Source: CAWVSB01 sp036960375 (lineage in GTDB: Bacteria > Pseudomonadota > Gammaproteobacteria > Pseudomonadales > CAWVSB01). From it: a DNA stretch of 64,000 nt. Location of the stretch: contig JBALVY010000002.1 in NCBI GenBank assembly GCA_036960375.1, positions 372,001-436,000 on the forward strand. The letters are read 5' to 3'. The position numbers were made by a program, and so were the translations under genes. Shown here piece after piece: positions 51,012 to 58,939 of this stretch (its first letter is position 1; the number at the start of each line of letters is the position of its first letter). The notes below the pieces were generated by a model. It saw only the letters and a list, made by a program, of their open reading frames with translations, did not search any database and had not been told where the DNA came from.

Positions 51012-52733
51012 CTATTCTGGAACAGCAGCGCCGCCCGGCCAGCGGCTATCAGAGACGCCAAAGCGATATTCACCGTCGCTGCTAATAGATTGCACTCGAC
51101 CCAGTACCGTTTTACGGGTAGATATGGTGTGTCCCATGGCCTCCAGTTGCTGGCGTGTATCTTTGTTGATACCCGATTCCAGCATTAAGGCATCGGGTAG
51201 CCATTGATGATGAATACGCGGCGCGGCAGAGGCCTCTGCGATATTCATCTCAAAGCTGATGAAGTTGAGGATATTTTGTAGCACTACGGTAATGATGGTG
51301 CTGCCGCCGGGGCTGCCGGTAGCCATAACCGCCTTGTTGTCTTTGAATACTAGTGTAGGTGTCATAGAGGACAACGGTCTTTTGCCTCCTTCAATGGCGT
51401 TGGCGTCACCGCCTACTAAACCATAGCCGTTAGGGGATCCGGGTTTGGATGAGAAATCATCCATTTCATTATTCAACAAAAAGCCGGCACCGGCGACGGC
51501 GATACCGCTGCCATAGGAAAAATTCAGCGTATAGGTATTGCTGACCGCATTGCCGTGTTTATCCCAGACACTGTATTGCGTCGTTTGCGGGCTTTCATAA
51601 TAAACGTCGAGCGCCGGAGCTACCTCGCTTGAAGGCGTTGCCTTGGTGGCAGATATACCTTCGCGTAGCGATTTGGCATAACCCTTATCGATTAATTTTT
51701 CTACCGGCACGGGGTAAAAGTCAGGGTCGCCAAGATACTGGCTGCGATCGGCATAGGCGCGGCGCATGGTTTCGGCCAGGTGGTGAATATAGGCGGTACT
51801 GTTATGGCCCATAGCGGGTAAATCCCAGCCTTCCAGAATATTGAGCATCTGAACCAGGTGAATACCGCCGGAGGAGGGTGGCGGCATGGAGGCGATCTTG
51901 AAACCGTGATAGGTTCCTGTGACGGGTTGTCGCTCAATGGCGCGGTAGGCAGCGAGATCAGCGTGAGTTATCAGTCCGTCTCCTTGCTGCATCTGGGCGA
52001 CTATCTTGTCGGCTACGGGTCCTTTGTAGAAGCCGTCGTTACCGTGCGCGGCTATTTGCTTCAAGCTCCAGGCCAAATCGGCTTGCCGCCATAACTTGCC
52101 AGCTTTATGAGCTGTACCCTGGTCATCAAGGTAGTAGCCAGCGCTGGCAGGATATTTGGCAAATTGTTTAGCTCGGCGATCCAGACTATAGGCAAGGGGG
52201 AAGCCGACTGTGAAGCCTTGTTCTGCCAGTTTGATTGCGGGCTTAAGCACGTCTTTTAATGACATCGTACCGTAGTTATTCAATGCTAAAACCATGCCTG
52301 CGACAGTGCCCGGTACACCGGCAGAGCGGTGACTGAAACGTGCCAGCTCATTGTCGACCTCGCCATCGCTATCAAGAAATAGATCGCGGTGGGCGGCTGC
52401 CGGTGCTGTTTCGCGGTAGTCGATAGCGATAGTTTTGTTTTCAGCGGCTAAATGCACCAGCATAAAACCTCCGCCGCCAATGTTGCCTGCCTGAGGCAGC
52501 GTGACTGCAAGGGCGAAGCCTGTGGCGACGGCTGCATCAACGGCGTTGCCGCCGGCGGCAAGTATTTCAGCGCCTACCTGACTGGCTACGGCCTCTTGCG
52601 ATACCACCATGCCGCCTGGGCTTACTACTGGGTGAAACCGGGCGCCATAACTGAGAATGGTGCTATTGTCTGCCGCAAGTGAGTCTTGGCAAAGCAGTAT
52701 CAGGCTTAGGCATAAAACATTGGCAAGGCGCAT
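51012..52733 (-). CDS. ggt: Gamma-glutamyltransferase
   Basis: About 573 residues. The signal peptide MRLANVLCLSLILLCQDSLAAD indicates a start at 52733. A longer in-frame ATG at 52838 would place the signal internally. The precursor self-cleaves before the N-terminal-nucleophile threonine, here T384 in QTTQYSVWDKHGN. This corresponds to TTHYS of E. coli GGT with Gln for His. GNIGGGGFMLVH, YRETAPAAAHRDLF, PPPSSGGIHLVQML and GSPGGSTIITVVLQ are family signatures. It cleaves glutathione and gamma-glutamyl compounds in the periplasm. Confidence 0.92.
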   Translation of the reverse strand: MRLANVLCLSLILLCQDSLAADNSTILSYGARFHPVVSPGGMVVSQEAVASQVGAEILAAGGNAVDAAVATGFALAVTLPQAGNIGGGGFMLVHLAAENKTIAIDYRETAPAAAHRDLFLDSDGEVDNELARFSHRSAGVPGTVAGMVLALNNYGTMSLKDVLKPAIKLAEQGFTVGFPLAYSLDRRAKQFAKYPASAGYYLDDQGTAHKAGKLWRQADLAWSLKQIAAHGNDGFYKGPVADKIVAQMQQGDGLITHADLAAYRAIERQPVTGTYHGFKIASMPPPSSGGIHLVQMLNILEGWDLPAMGHNSTAYIHHLAETMRRAYADRSQYLGDPDFYPVPVEKLIDKGYAKSLREGISATKATPSSEVAPALDVYYESPQTTQYSVWDKHGNAVSNTYTLNFSYGSGIAVAGAGFLLNNEMDDFSSKPGSPNGYGLVGGDANAIEGGKRPLSSMTPTLVFKDNKAVMATGSPGGSTIITVVLQNILNFISFEMNIAEASAAPRIHHQWLPDALMLESGINKDTRQQLEAMGHTISTRKTVLGRVQSISSDGEYRFGVSDSRWPGGAAVPE

Positions 52734-52810
52734 GGGAGTTTTCCGAAGTGTAAATAAGCTGCTTACGCTAGCACTAGCGAGCGTTTGGCTCAATAGCCAT
52801 TCTGTTGAAA

Positions 52811-52846
52811 TAAAAAAGGACTCAAAGGTTTGTCCCAATGAGTCCT
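52811..52846 (-). terminator. Rho-independent terminator of the parA-like gene
   Basis: AGGACTCA (52817-52824) and TGAGTCCT (52839-52846) form an 8-bp stem. On the minus strand a run of six T followed by ATT lies directly after it (52811-52817 plus-strand A-run). It follows the ParA-like gene stop at 52864. Confidence 0.85.
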
Positions 52847-52863
52847 GATTCCTCTATTCGAAT

Positions 52864-53646
52864 TTAGCGCTTTTTGCGGCGTTTTTTCTCGATTTCCTGA
52901 TGCAACTCCACAAACTGTAAAGTGAGCTTGTGGTTAGGTGCCATGTAAATCAACGGCGTGCTGATCTCGTGGCTTTCGTGCATTTTTACGGAGCTGCCCA
53001 ACAGTGTGTTGAACAGGGGCAGTTTTTCAGCACGCAGTTCATTCACAATGCGCTGCGGGTGGTTAGCGCGGGGCAAAAATTGATTGACGATAATACCGCC
53101 CAGATCCAGGTTTTCATTGTGATCATCGCGAGTCTCTTCCAGGTTTTCCAGCAAGGTGTAGAGCGCCTGACGGGAGAAATCATCGCAGTCAAAGGGAATG
53201 AATACGGTATCGGCGGCGATCAGGGCCGACAGCGTGTAGAAATTGAAGGCCGGTGGTGTATCGATATAGATACGGTCGTAGCTGTCGGTAAGTTTGGTGA
53301 TCAAGTCCCGGAATTTATAGATTTTGTGTTTGGCTTCCAATCGCGACTGAATCTCGGCGAGTTCGGGGTGCGAAGCAATCACATGCAGATTGGGAAAGGA
53401 CGTTTCCGTAATATAGTGTTCGGTAGAGCGCTTGCCGCCCATTTTTAAGGATTTGGAGAAAAAATCGGCTATGGTGTTTTCTTCGTGAGGCTGCTCAGCG
53501 CCCAGCAGGTATTGGCTGCTATTACACTGGTAATCCAGGTCAATCAGCAGTGTTGAATGGCCTTCAGCAGCACTGATGGCGGCCAGATTAGCTGCGATAC
53601 TGGATTTACCGACACCGCCCTTTTGGTTAAAAATTACCCGAATCAT
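52864..53646 (-). CDS. ParA-family ATPase without a ParB partner
   Basis: About 260 residues. The deviant Walker A NQKGGVGKSSIAANLAA lies at the N-terminus (residues 6-22), Walker A' in LLIDLDYQCNSS, and Walker B in IYIDTPPAFN. The start at 53646 gives MIRVIFNQKGG, usual for the family, rather than a 22-residue N-terminal extension; GGGGA precedes it. No parB or parS is nearby. It may position a chromosomal or polar cargo. The C-terminus is very basic (KKRRKKR). Confidence 0.85.
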   Translation of the reverse strand: MIRVIFNQKGGVGKSSIAANLAAISAAEGHSTLLIDLDYQCNSSQYLLGAEQPHEENTIADFFSKSLKMGGKRSTEHYITETSFPNLHVIASHPELAEIQSRLEAKHKIYKFRDLITKLTDSYDRIYIDTPPAFNFYTLSALIAADTVFIPFDCDDFSRQALYTLLENLEETRDDHNENLDLGGIIVNQFLPRANHPQRIVNELRAEKLPLFNTLLGSSVKMHESHEISTPLIYMAPNHKLTLQFVELHQEIEKKRRKKR

Positions 53647-53728
53647 GTTTACTGTCCCCAAGGTCTTGCTCAAAAAGTCGGCAATTTTAATGCTCGACCG
53701 AGTAAATTGCACGAAGCAAAAGCAAGAA

Positions 53729-53751
53729 ACCTCAATTCAGTTGATTGAGGT
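53729..53751 (-). terminator. Inverted repeat between the LLM flavoprotein and parA-like genes
   Basis: ACCTCAAT (53729-53736) and ATTGAGGT (53744-53751) form a perfect 8-bp stem with a 7-base loop, downstream of the LLM gene. On the minus strand a T-rich TTTCTTGCTTTTGC follows. Weak terminator. Confidence 0.45.
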
Positions 53752-53782
53752 CTCCTAATAGGCGGCCCAGAGTCATTGATTA

Positions 53783-54658
53783 TCAGGTTTTAGCTATCAC
53801 CTCGTCGGCGAACCACTGAATAGTCGCCAGCTTTTGTTCCAGTGTTTCTTCGTCGGGTTTACCCTCATAGGCGTTGCGAAAAGCAATAATGCATTCATGC
53901 ACACCCAGTTCTTCCAGTTGTTCTACCCCGTCGGCGCTATAGGCTGCCTCGGTCATCGCGTGAATTTGGAAAGCCCTGTCCGCGGTGCCGTATTCTTCTC
54001 GCAGTTCATTGATACGGCCAATCATGAGCTTTAATTCTTCCAGTGAGCTGCCAGCACTAATCCAGCCATCACCAATTCTGGCGGCGCGTTTAAGGGCAGC
54101 CTCACTGTGACCGCTGGTGAGTATGGGTACTGCTTTTGTCGGTACTGGGCAGAGTTTGCAATCGGGTATCTGGTAAAACTCGCTATCCCAGCCACCAAAA
54201 TAACCACCTGCCAATAATCTTCGCATAATTTCGATCATTTCATCCATGCGCTTGCCACGTTTGGCCCAGCGTTCGCCGCAGATGTCGAAGTCCTCCTGCC
54301 AGGGGCTAAGCCCGACACCAAAGACAAAGCGATTATTGTTCATTACTGCAATTGTGGAGATTTGCTTGGCTACCAGTACCGGGTTGCGAATAGGCAGTTT
54401 TACCACACTGGTCGAAAAGCTGATGCGCTCTGTGACAGCCGCCAGCGCCGGGATAGCGCTAAAAGGTTCAAGGAACGGCACTTCATCCAGGAAGTCTCTG
54501 CTGCCATCGGCATTGTAGGGGTACTGAGAGCTTGCCTCTTTGGGGTAGCAAATACTATCAGGGAAGCTCAGAGCGTCCCAACCACTGTTTTCGACCTGCT
54601 TGGCCAGGGGGATATAAAACGTCGGGTCGCACATGCTGGGGTGGTAGGCAAATCTCAT
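53783..54658 (-). CDS. LLM-class flavin-dependent oxidoreductase
   Basis: A 291-residue luciferase-like TIM-barrel protein. Marks are FYIPLAKQVENSGWDALSFPDS, ERISFSTSVVKLPIRNPVLVAKQ, RFVFGVGLSPWQEDFDICGE and PILTSGHSEAALKRAARIGDGW. Members use FMN or F420 to oxidise or reduce small molecules. Substrate unknown. It diverges from mtnA. Confidence 0.86.
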   Translation of the reverse strand: MRFAYHPSMCDPTFYIPLAKQVENSGWDALSFPDSICYPKEASSQYPYNADGSRDFLDEVPFLEPFSAIPALAAVTERISFSTSVVKLPIRNPVLVAKQISTIAVMNNNRFVFGVGLSPWQEDFDICGERWAKRGKRMDEMIEIMRRLLAGGYFGGWDSEFYQIPDCKLCPVPTKAVPILTSGHSEAALKRAARIGDGWISAGSSLEELKLMIGRINELREEYGTADRAFQIHAMTEAAYSADGVEQLEELGVHECIIAFRNAYEGKPDEETLEQKLATIQWFADEVIAKT

Positions 54659-54820
54659 TGCAATTCCTCATTGGTGTCTCGCGAGCTTGTTAGAAAAGGA
54701 GTTTATCCTTAGCAGGCGCTCTATGGTGTTACCAGTTGGTTATGAACTTAATACGGATATTGTCCAGCATCGGATCGCAGTCATCGTATAATCACGCTTC
54801 TAATATTATGGAGTAGCACT

Positions 54821-55852
54821 GTGGATACATTACGTTGGGATGGCGAGCGTCTGTGGTTACTGGATCAGCGAGTTCTACCGCAGCAAGAAATCTATCTTCC
54901 CTATGACACCGCGCAAGAGGTGGCTCTGGCAATTACCGATATGGTAGTGAGAGGCGCCCCGGCTATTGGCATTACCGCCGCATTTGGAGTGGTGCTGGAG
55001 GCGCGGCAACTATCCCACGACTTAGCTGAAAAGGTGTCAATCGACTGGCCGCAGGCGATGCTGCCTGCCTTAACAGTCTTGCGTGAATCAAGACCTACCG
55101 CGGTGAATCTATTTTGGGCGATAAACCAGGCGGAAGCATTACTTGCTCAGGCTGGCGATGTGCCCGCAGTGCTGGAGGCCTGGGCTAAAGACATGTTGGT
55201 GACAGATATACAAACCAACCGACATATGGGTGTATTGGGTGCGGCCCTGCTAGCGGAGGACTCGGTGATATATACCCACTGTAACGCGGGTGCGCTGGCT
55301 ACAGGCGGTTATGGCACGGCTTTGGGGGTGATTCGTGCTGCGCATACTGCTGGCAAGGTGAAGCAGGTGTTTGCGGGTGAAACACGTCCCTGGTTGCAAG
55401 GTGCCAGGTTAACTGCCTGGGAACTCAGTCGTGAGCAAATACCGGTTTCTATCGTGGTTGAGGGTGCTGCCGGTCATATTATTGGAGAGCGCGGTGTCGA
55501 TTGGGTGATTGTGGGCGCTGATCGTGTCGCGGCTAACGGAGACGTGGCCAATAAAGTCGGCACTTTTAATTTGGCTATTCTGGCGCAGTACCACGGTGCG
55601 AGGCTAATGGTCGTTGCACCCACATCCACTATTGATATGTCGACGCCCGATGGCCGCGCAATCCCGATCGAGCAGCGACCAGCCGAAGAAGTGACTCATT
55701 GGCGCGGTGAGACGGTAGCTCCTGCGGGTGTACATGCCGAGAATCCGGCATTTGATGTTACACCCGCCTCACTGGTATCAGCATTGGTGACCGAGCGAGG
55801 CGTGGTGCTGGCGCCAGATACGGCCAAGCTACAGGCTTTGTTTGCCAGTTGA
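54821..55852 (+). CDS. mtnA: S-methyl-5-thioribose-1-phosphate isomerase
   Basis: A 343-residue enzyme of the methionine salvage pathway that isomerises 5-methylthioribose-1-phosphate to 5-methylthioribulose-1-phosphate. Marks are MVVRGAPAIGITAAFGVVLE, the catalytic cysteine in THCNAGALATGGYGTALG, and IVGADRVAANGDVANKVGTF with the catalytic aspartate. GTG start with TGGAG upstream. No other mtn genes are in the window. In many gammaproteobacteria mtnA is near gyrA; here it precedes ffs and dnaX. Confidence 0.93.
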   Translation: MDTLRWDGERLWLLDQRVLPQQEIYLPYDTAQEVALAITDMVVRGAPAIGITAAFGVVLEARQLSHDLAEKVSIDWPQAMLPALTVLRESRPTAVNLFWAINQAEALLAQAGDVPAVLEAWAKDMLVTDIQTNRHMGVLGAALLAEDSVIYTHCNAGALATGGYGTALGVIRAAHTAGKVKQVFAGETRPWLQGARLTAWELSREQIPVSIVVEGAAGHIIGERGVDWVIVGADRVAANGDVANKVGTFNLAILAQYHGARLMVVAPTSTIDMSTPDGRAIPIEQRPAEEVTHWRGETVAPAGVHAENPAFDVTPASLVSALVTERGVVLAPDTAKLQALFAS

Positions 55853-55905
55853 TTTGGTGGCTAAGAGCGTTATTTGTTGGCCGTGAGTATTTTGCTGAAT
55901 GGCTC

Positions 55906-55934
55906 TTGCATTGAATTGACGAGTCCTCCATAAT
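55906..55934 (+). promoter_or_regulatory. Candidate sigma70 promoter of ffs
   Basis: -35 TTGCAT (55906-55911) and -10 CATAAT (55929-55934) are spaced by 17 bases. The predicted start near 55941 lies at a 5' leader hairpin just before the 4.5S RNA. Confidence 0.6.
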
Positions 55935-55940
55935 CGCCCG

Positions 55941-55960
55941 CCCACGCTTTATGCCGTGGG
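55941..55960 (+). other. 5' leader hairpin of the 4.5S RNA precursor
   Basis: CCCACG (55941-55946) pairs with CGTGGG (55955-55960) across an 8-base loop, placed between the predicted transcription start and the mature RNA. It would be removed on maturation. Confidence 0.5.
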
Positions 55961-55965
55961 CATTA

Positions 55966-56081
55966 TGGTGACTTCTGTCGGTCCCTTCGCAATGATAGAT
56001 GGTAAACTCCGCCAGGCCCGGAAGGGAGCAACGGTAGCCATCAAATCGTGTGCCGGGGTGTGGCTGGCAGGAGTCGCCACC
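55966..56081 (+). ncRNA. ffs: 4.5S RNA (signal recognition particle RNA, bacterial small type)
   Basis: The conserved apical core is present: GCCAGGCCCGGAAGGGAGCA (56011-56030), followed by the matching descending arm with GTGTGCCGGGGTGTGGCTGG, as in E. coli ffs. The ends GGTGACTTC (from 55967) and GGAGTCGCC pair to close the long hairpin. It binds Ffh and targets membrane proteins to FtsY. Located just upstream of dnaX, as in several gammaproteobacteria. Ends are estimated to within a few bases. Confidence 0.93.
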
Positions 56082-56157
56082 CAATCTCTCCCTGTTTTGT
56101 TCCCCCTGTGTATAATAGCTCTTTTAACCCTCGACTCTAGGGATTGCGTTACAACGG

Positions 56158-57993
56158 ATGTCCTATCAAGTATTGGCGCGTAAATGGCGCCCCAAAAGTT
56201 TTCGTGAACTGGTTGGCCAGGAACACGTCCTACAGGCCTTAGTCAACGCTCTCGATCGTGACCGTTTGCATCATGCCTATCTGTTTACCGGCACTCGCGG
56301 TGTGGGCAAGACGACTATTGCCCGTATTTTGGCGCGCTGTCTTAACTGTGAAGCAGGTGTTAGTTCGCAGCCTTGTGGTCAGTGTTCGGCCTGTCAGGAG
56401 ATCAACGAAGGGCGTTTCATCGATCTTATTGAGGTCGATGCGGCTTCGCGTACCAAAGTAGAAGATACCCGAGAGTTGTTGGAAAACGTGCAATATGCAC
56501 CGACCCGGGGTCGCTACAAGGTCTATCTAATCGATGAAGTACATATGCTCTCTACCCACAGCTTCAATGCTTTATTGAAGACTCTGGAAGAGCCTCCGCC
56601 GCATGTGAAATTTTTGTTGGCGACTACTGATCCACAGAAATTACCAGCTACAATATTGTCGCGTTGCCTGCAATTTAACCTGAAAAATATAACGCCTGAG
56701 CGCATCGTGGGTCATTTGACTGATGTGCTAGGTCAGGAAATGATTGAGTTTGAAGAGCCTGCTCTGTGGGGCCTGGCTGGCGCGGCAGAAGGCAGTATGC
56801 GGGATGCCCTGAGTCTGACTGACCAGGCTATTGCATTTGGCAGCGGTAAGGTACTAGAGCAAGACGTGAGCTCTATGCTGGGCAGCGTGGACCGTGGTGT
56901 CGTGTTGAAACTAATACATTGTCTGGCAGCAGGCGATGGGCAAGCCGTGTTTCAGCAAGTAGCCAATCTGGCAGAATATGGCGCAGATTATGCCTCAGTA
57001 TTAACAGAAATGACCTCTCAGCTACATGGCCTGGCTGTGGCACAGGCAGTGCCGGAAGCGCTTGATCCTTCGCGTGGCGACATTGACGCGCTGCGTGAGT
57101 TAGCGGCGACTATCAGTGCAGAAGAAGTACAGCTTTACTATCAGATGGCAATTAATGGCAGGCGAGACCTGCCTTTCGCGCCAGATCTGAGAGCCGGTTT
57201 TGAAATGGTGTTATTGCGCATGTTGAGTTTCGCCCCTATGGCCATACCAACGTGGGCGGAGCAGGGTGCTGAAGTCAGTAGCGAAGGGGTGTCCTCCGCA
57301 AAAAAGTCCTCTAGCCGGACGGGCCAGATGCCTGGCCCGGCAGAGGCCTTGGCTGTAAAAACACCCCCGGTGGTACCTGCTCGAGAGCAGTCTTTGCTTG
57401 CTATGGCGGCAGAGCCGACCAGCCGGCTTAACGAAGATAGACCCACAGAGCGGAAGACTCTTCCTGAAGAGAGCCGGCCGCCATGGATTGCAGCGGCTGC
57501 TCCGGCACCCGTTGTTCAAACAACTAATGAGCCTGCGGTCATTGCTCAAACCGCTAGCGTGCCAGTTGCAGTGCTTGAGCACGTCGAGACGACTGAGGCT
57601 ATAAGTCTGGTTCCGGCTAATTGGCCCCAAATTGTGGAATCACTGCCAGTAAAAGGGGTGGTGAGAAATATCATCATGAATTGTGCGTTGGAGGCGGCCG
57701 ATAGCGCTGGCCTTGAACTGACCATTGATCAGCAACAGTCGTCACTGTTTAACGAGAATTATCGTCAACGTATTGAGCAGGCTTTGCGAGAATATGGTGG
57801 TGCTTCGCTTAAAGTAACAATTACGGTGGGCAGTCCAGGTCAGGAAACTCCCGCAGCGCGACTGGCGCGACTAAAAGCAGAGCGCATGGCGGCGGCCGTA
57901 GCCGAACTGCAGAATGACCCTAACGTCGCCGGTCTGGTAGCTAATTTTGACGGAGAGTTAGTGCTGGACAGCGTGCAACCCCGGGATGAGTGA
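56158..57993 (+). CDS. dnaX: DNA polymerase III subunits tau and gamma
   Basis: A 611-residue clamp-loader ATPase. Marks are SYQVLARKWRPKSFRELVGQ, Walker A GTRGVGKTTIARILARC, a zinc-binding group CLNCEAGVSSQPCGQCSAC, Walker B IDEVHMLS and the SRC motif LSRCLQF. The clamp-loader domains span about 1-365, a proline/alanine-rich linker 370-480, and the C-terminal tau domain that binds polymerase and helicase follows. A -1 frameshift site at 57300-57306 would produce the shorter gamma form of about 385 residues. A TATAAT at 56111-56116 upstream may be a -10. Confidence 0.95.
   Translation: MSYQVLARKWRPKSFRELVGQEHVLQALVNALDRDRLHHAYLFTGTRGVGKTTIARILARCLNCEAGVSSQPCGQCSACQEINEGRFIDLIEVDAASRTKVEDTRELLENVQYAPTRGRYKVYLIDEVHMLSTHSFNALLKTLEEPPPHVKFLLATTDPQKLPATILSRCLQFNLKNITPERIVGHLTDVLGQEMIEFEEPALWGLAGAAEGSMRDALSLTDQAIAFGSGKVLEQDVSSMLGSVDRGVVLKLIHCLAAGDGQAVFQQVANLAEYGADYASVLTEMTSQLHGLAVAQAVPEALDPSRGDIDALRELAATISAEEVQLYYQMAINGRRDLPFAPDLRAGFEMVLLRMLSFAPMAIPTWAEQGAEVSSEGVSSAKKSSSRTGQMPGPAEALAVKTPPVVPAREQSLLAMAAEPTSRLNEDRPTERKTLPEESRPPWIAAAAPAPVVQTTNEPAVIAQTASVPVAVLEHVETTEAISLVPANWPQIVESLPVKGVVRNIIMNCALEAADSAGLELTIDQQQSSLFNENYRQRIEQALREYGGASLKVTITVGSPGQETPAARLARLKAERMAAAVAELQNDPNVAGLVANFDGELVLDSVQPRDE
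57284..57346 (+). promoter_or_regulatory. Programmed -1 ribosomal frameshift site in dnaX (gamma production)
   Basis: The slippery heptamer A AAA AAG lies at 57300-57306 in the dnaX reading phase (GCA AAA AAG). An SD-like AAGGGG lies about 10 bases upstream (from 57284). Eight-bp stem CGGGCCAG/CTGGCCCG (57320-57339) lies downstream, with outer arms CCTCT (57308-57312) and AGAGG (57342-57346) able to extend it. After slipping -1 the ribosome reads GTC, CTC, then TAG (57312-57314). This has the same parts and phase as the E. coli dnaX signal. Confidence 0.85.
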
Positions 57994-58001
57994 GTAGAAT
58001 T

Positions 58002-58328
58002 ATGTTTAAAGATGGTATGAATGATTTAATGCAGCAAGCTCAGGCGATGCAGGAAAAAATGCAAAAGGTACAGCAAGAGCTGGCTGAAGCAGAGGTGCAA
58101 GGTGAGTCGGGTGCAGGTTTGGTAAGTATTACCATGAACGGTCGTCATGATGTTAAACGCGTCAGTATTGATCCGTCCCTGATGAGTGAAGACAAAGAAA
58201 TTCTGGAAGACCTTTTGGCCGCTGCTGTGAATGACGCTGTACGCAAGGTCGAGGTCAATAACCAGCAAAAAATGGGTGAGATTACCGGCGGTATGCAAAT
58301 GCCTCCCGGTTTCAAAATGCCTTTTTAG
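58002..58328 (+). CDS. ybaB: YbaB/EbfC family nucleoid-associated protein
   Basis: A 108-residue DNA-binding protein. It has an N-terminal coiled coil (FKDGMNDLMQQAQAMQEKMQK), a middle beta region (GLVSITMNGRHDVKRVSIDPSL), and the C-terminal GGMQMPPGFKMPF. It forms dimers that bind and bend DNA. I chose ATG 58002; a GTG at 57990 overlapping the dnaX stop is possible. Standard dnaX-ybaB-recR gene order. Confidence 0.93.
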   Translation: MFKDGMNDLMQQAQAMQEKMQKVQQELAEAEVQGESGAGLVSITMNGRHDVKRVSIDPSLMSEDKEILEDLLAAAVNDAVRKVEVNNQQKMGEITGGMQMPPGFKMPF

Positions 58329-58336
58329 AGTTCACC

Positions 58337-58936
58337 ATGTCGTTTAGTCCACTTATTGATGAGTTAGTTGAAGCCCTGCGAGTATTGCCCGGTGTTGGCC
58401 CAAAATCGGCTCAGCGTATGGTTATGCATCTGCTGGAGAGGAATAGAACAGGCGGTGCCCGATTGGCGGATGCCCTGGCCGAAGCCATGGAGAACGTGGG
58501 TCGCTGCCCGCAATGCCGTACATTTACTGAAGAGCCGATCTGCGGTCTTTGCAGCAGCTCTCACAGGGATTCGCAAACGGTTTGTGTGGTTGAAACTCCG
58601 GCAGATATATTGGCAATTGAGCAATCTGGCGGTTATCGGGGAACCTATTTTGTATTGATGGGGCATTTGTCTCCTATCGATGGTATCGGCCCCTCTGAAA
58701 TCGGTGTTGATCAATTACTGGAGCAAATTAACCATGCCAGCGTTAACGAAGTGATAATTGCCACCGGCACGACCGTTGAGGGGGAGGCGACCTCGTTTTA
58801 TATCAGCGAGCAGTTGCGGCCGCTCGGCGTGATGGTCTCTCGGATAGCTCATGGGGTGCCTCTTGGAGGCGATCTCGAATACGTTGACGGCGGCACCCTG
58901 GCTCACGCCTTAAGCGGTCGTCAGGAGATTAAATAA
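58337..58936 (+). CDS. recR: Recombination mediator RecR
   Basis: A 199-residue protein of the RecFOR pathway. It has an N-terminal HhH (LRVLPGVGPKSAQRMVMHLL), a zinc finger (CPQCRTFTEEPICGLC), and a Toprim domain with VVETPADILAIEQSGGYRG through to GVPLGGDLEYVDGGTLAHAL. Full length. It loads RecA at gaps together with RecO. It begins 8 bases after ybaB. Confidence 0.95.
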   Translation: MSFSPLIDELVEALRVLPGVGPKSAQRMVMHLLERNRTGGARLADALAEAMENVGRCPQCRTFTEEPICGLCSSSHRDSQTVCVVETPADILAIEQSGGYRGTYFVLMGHLSPIDGIGPSEIGVDQLLEQINHASVNEVIIATGTTVEGEATSFYISEQLRPLGVMVSRIAHGVPLGGDLEYVDGGTLAHALSGRQEIK

Positions 58937-58939
58937 TTT

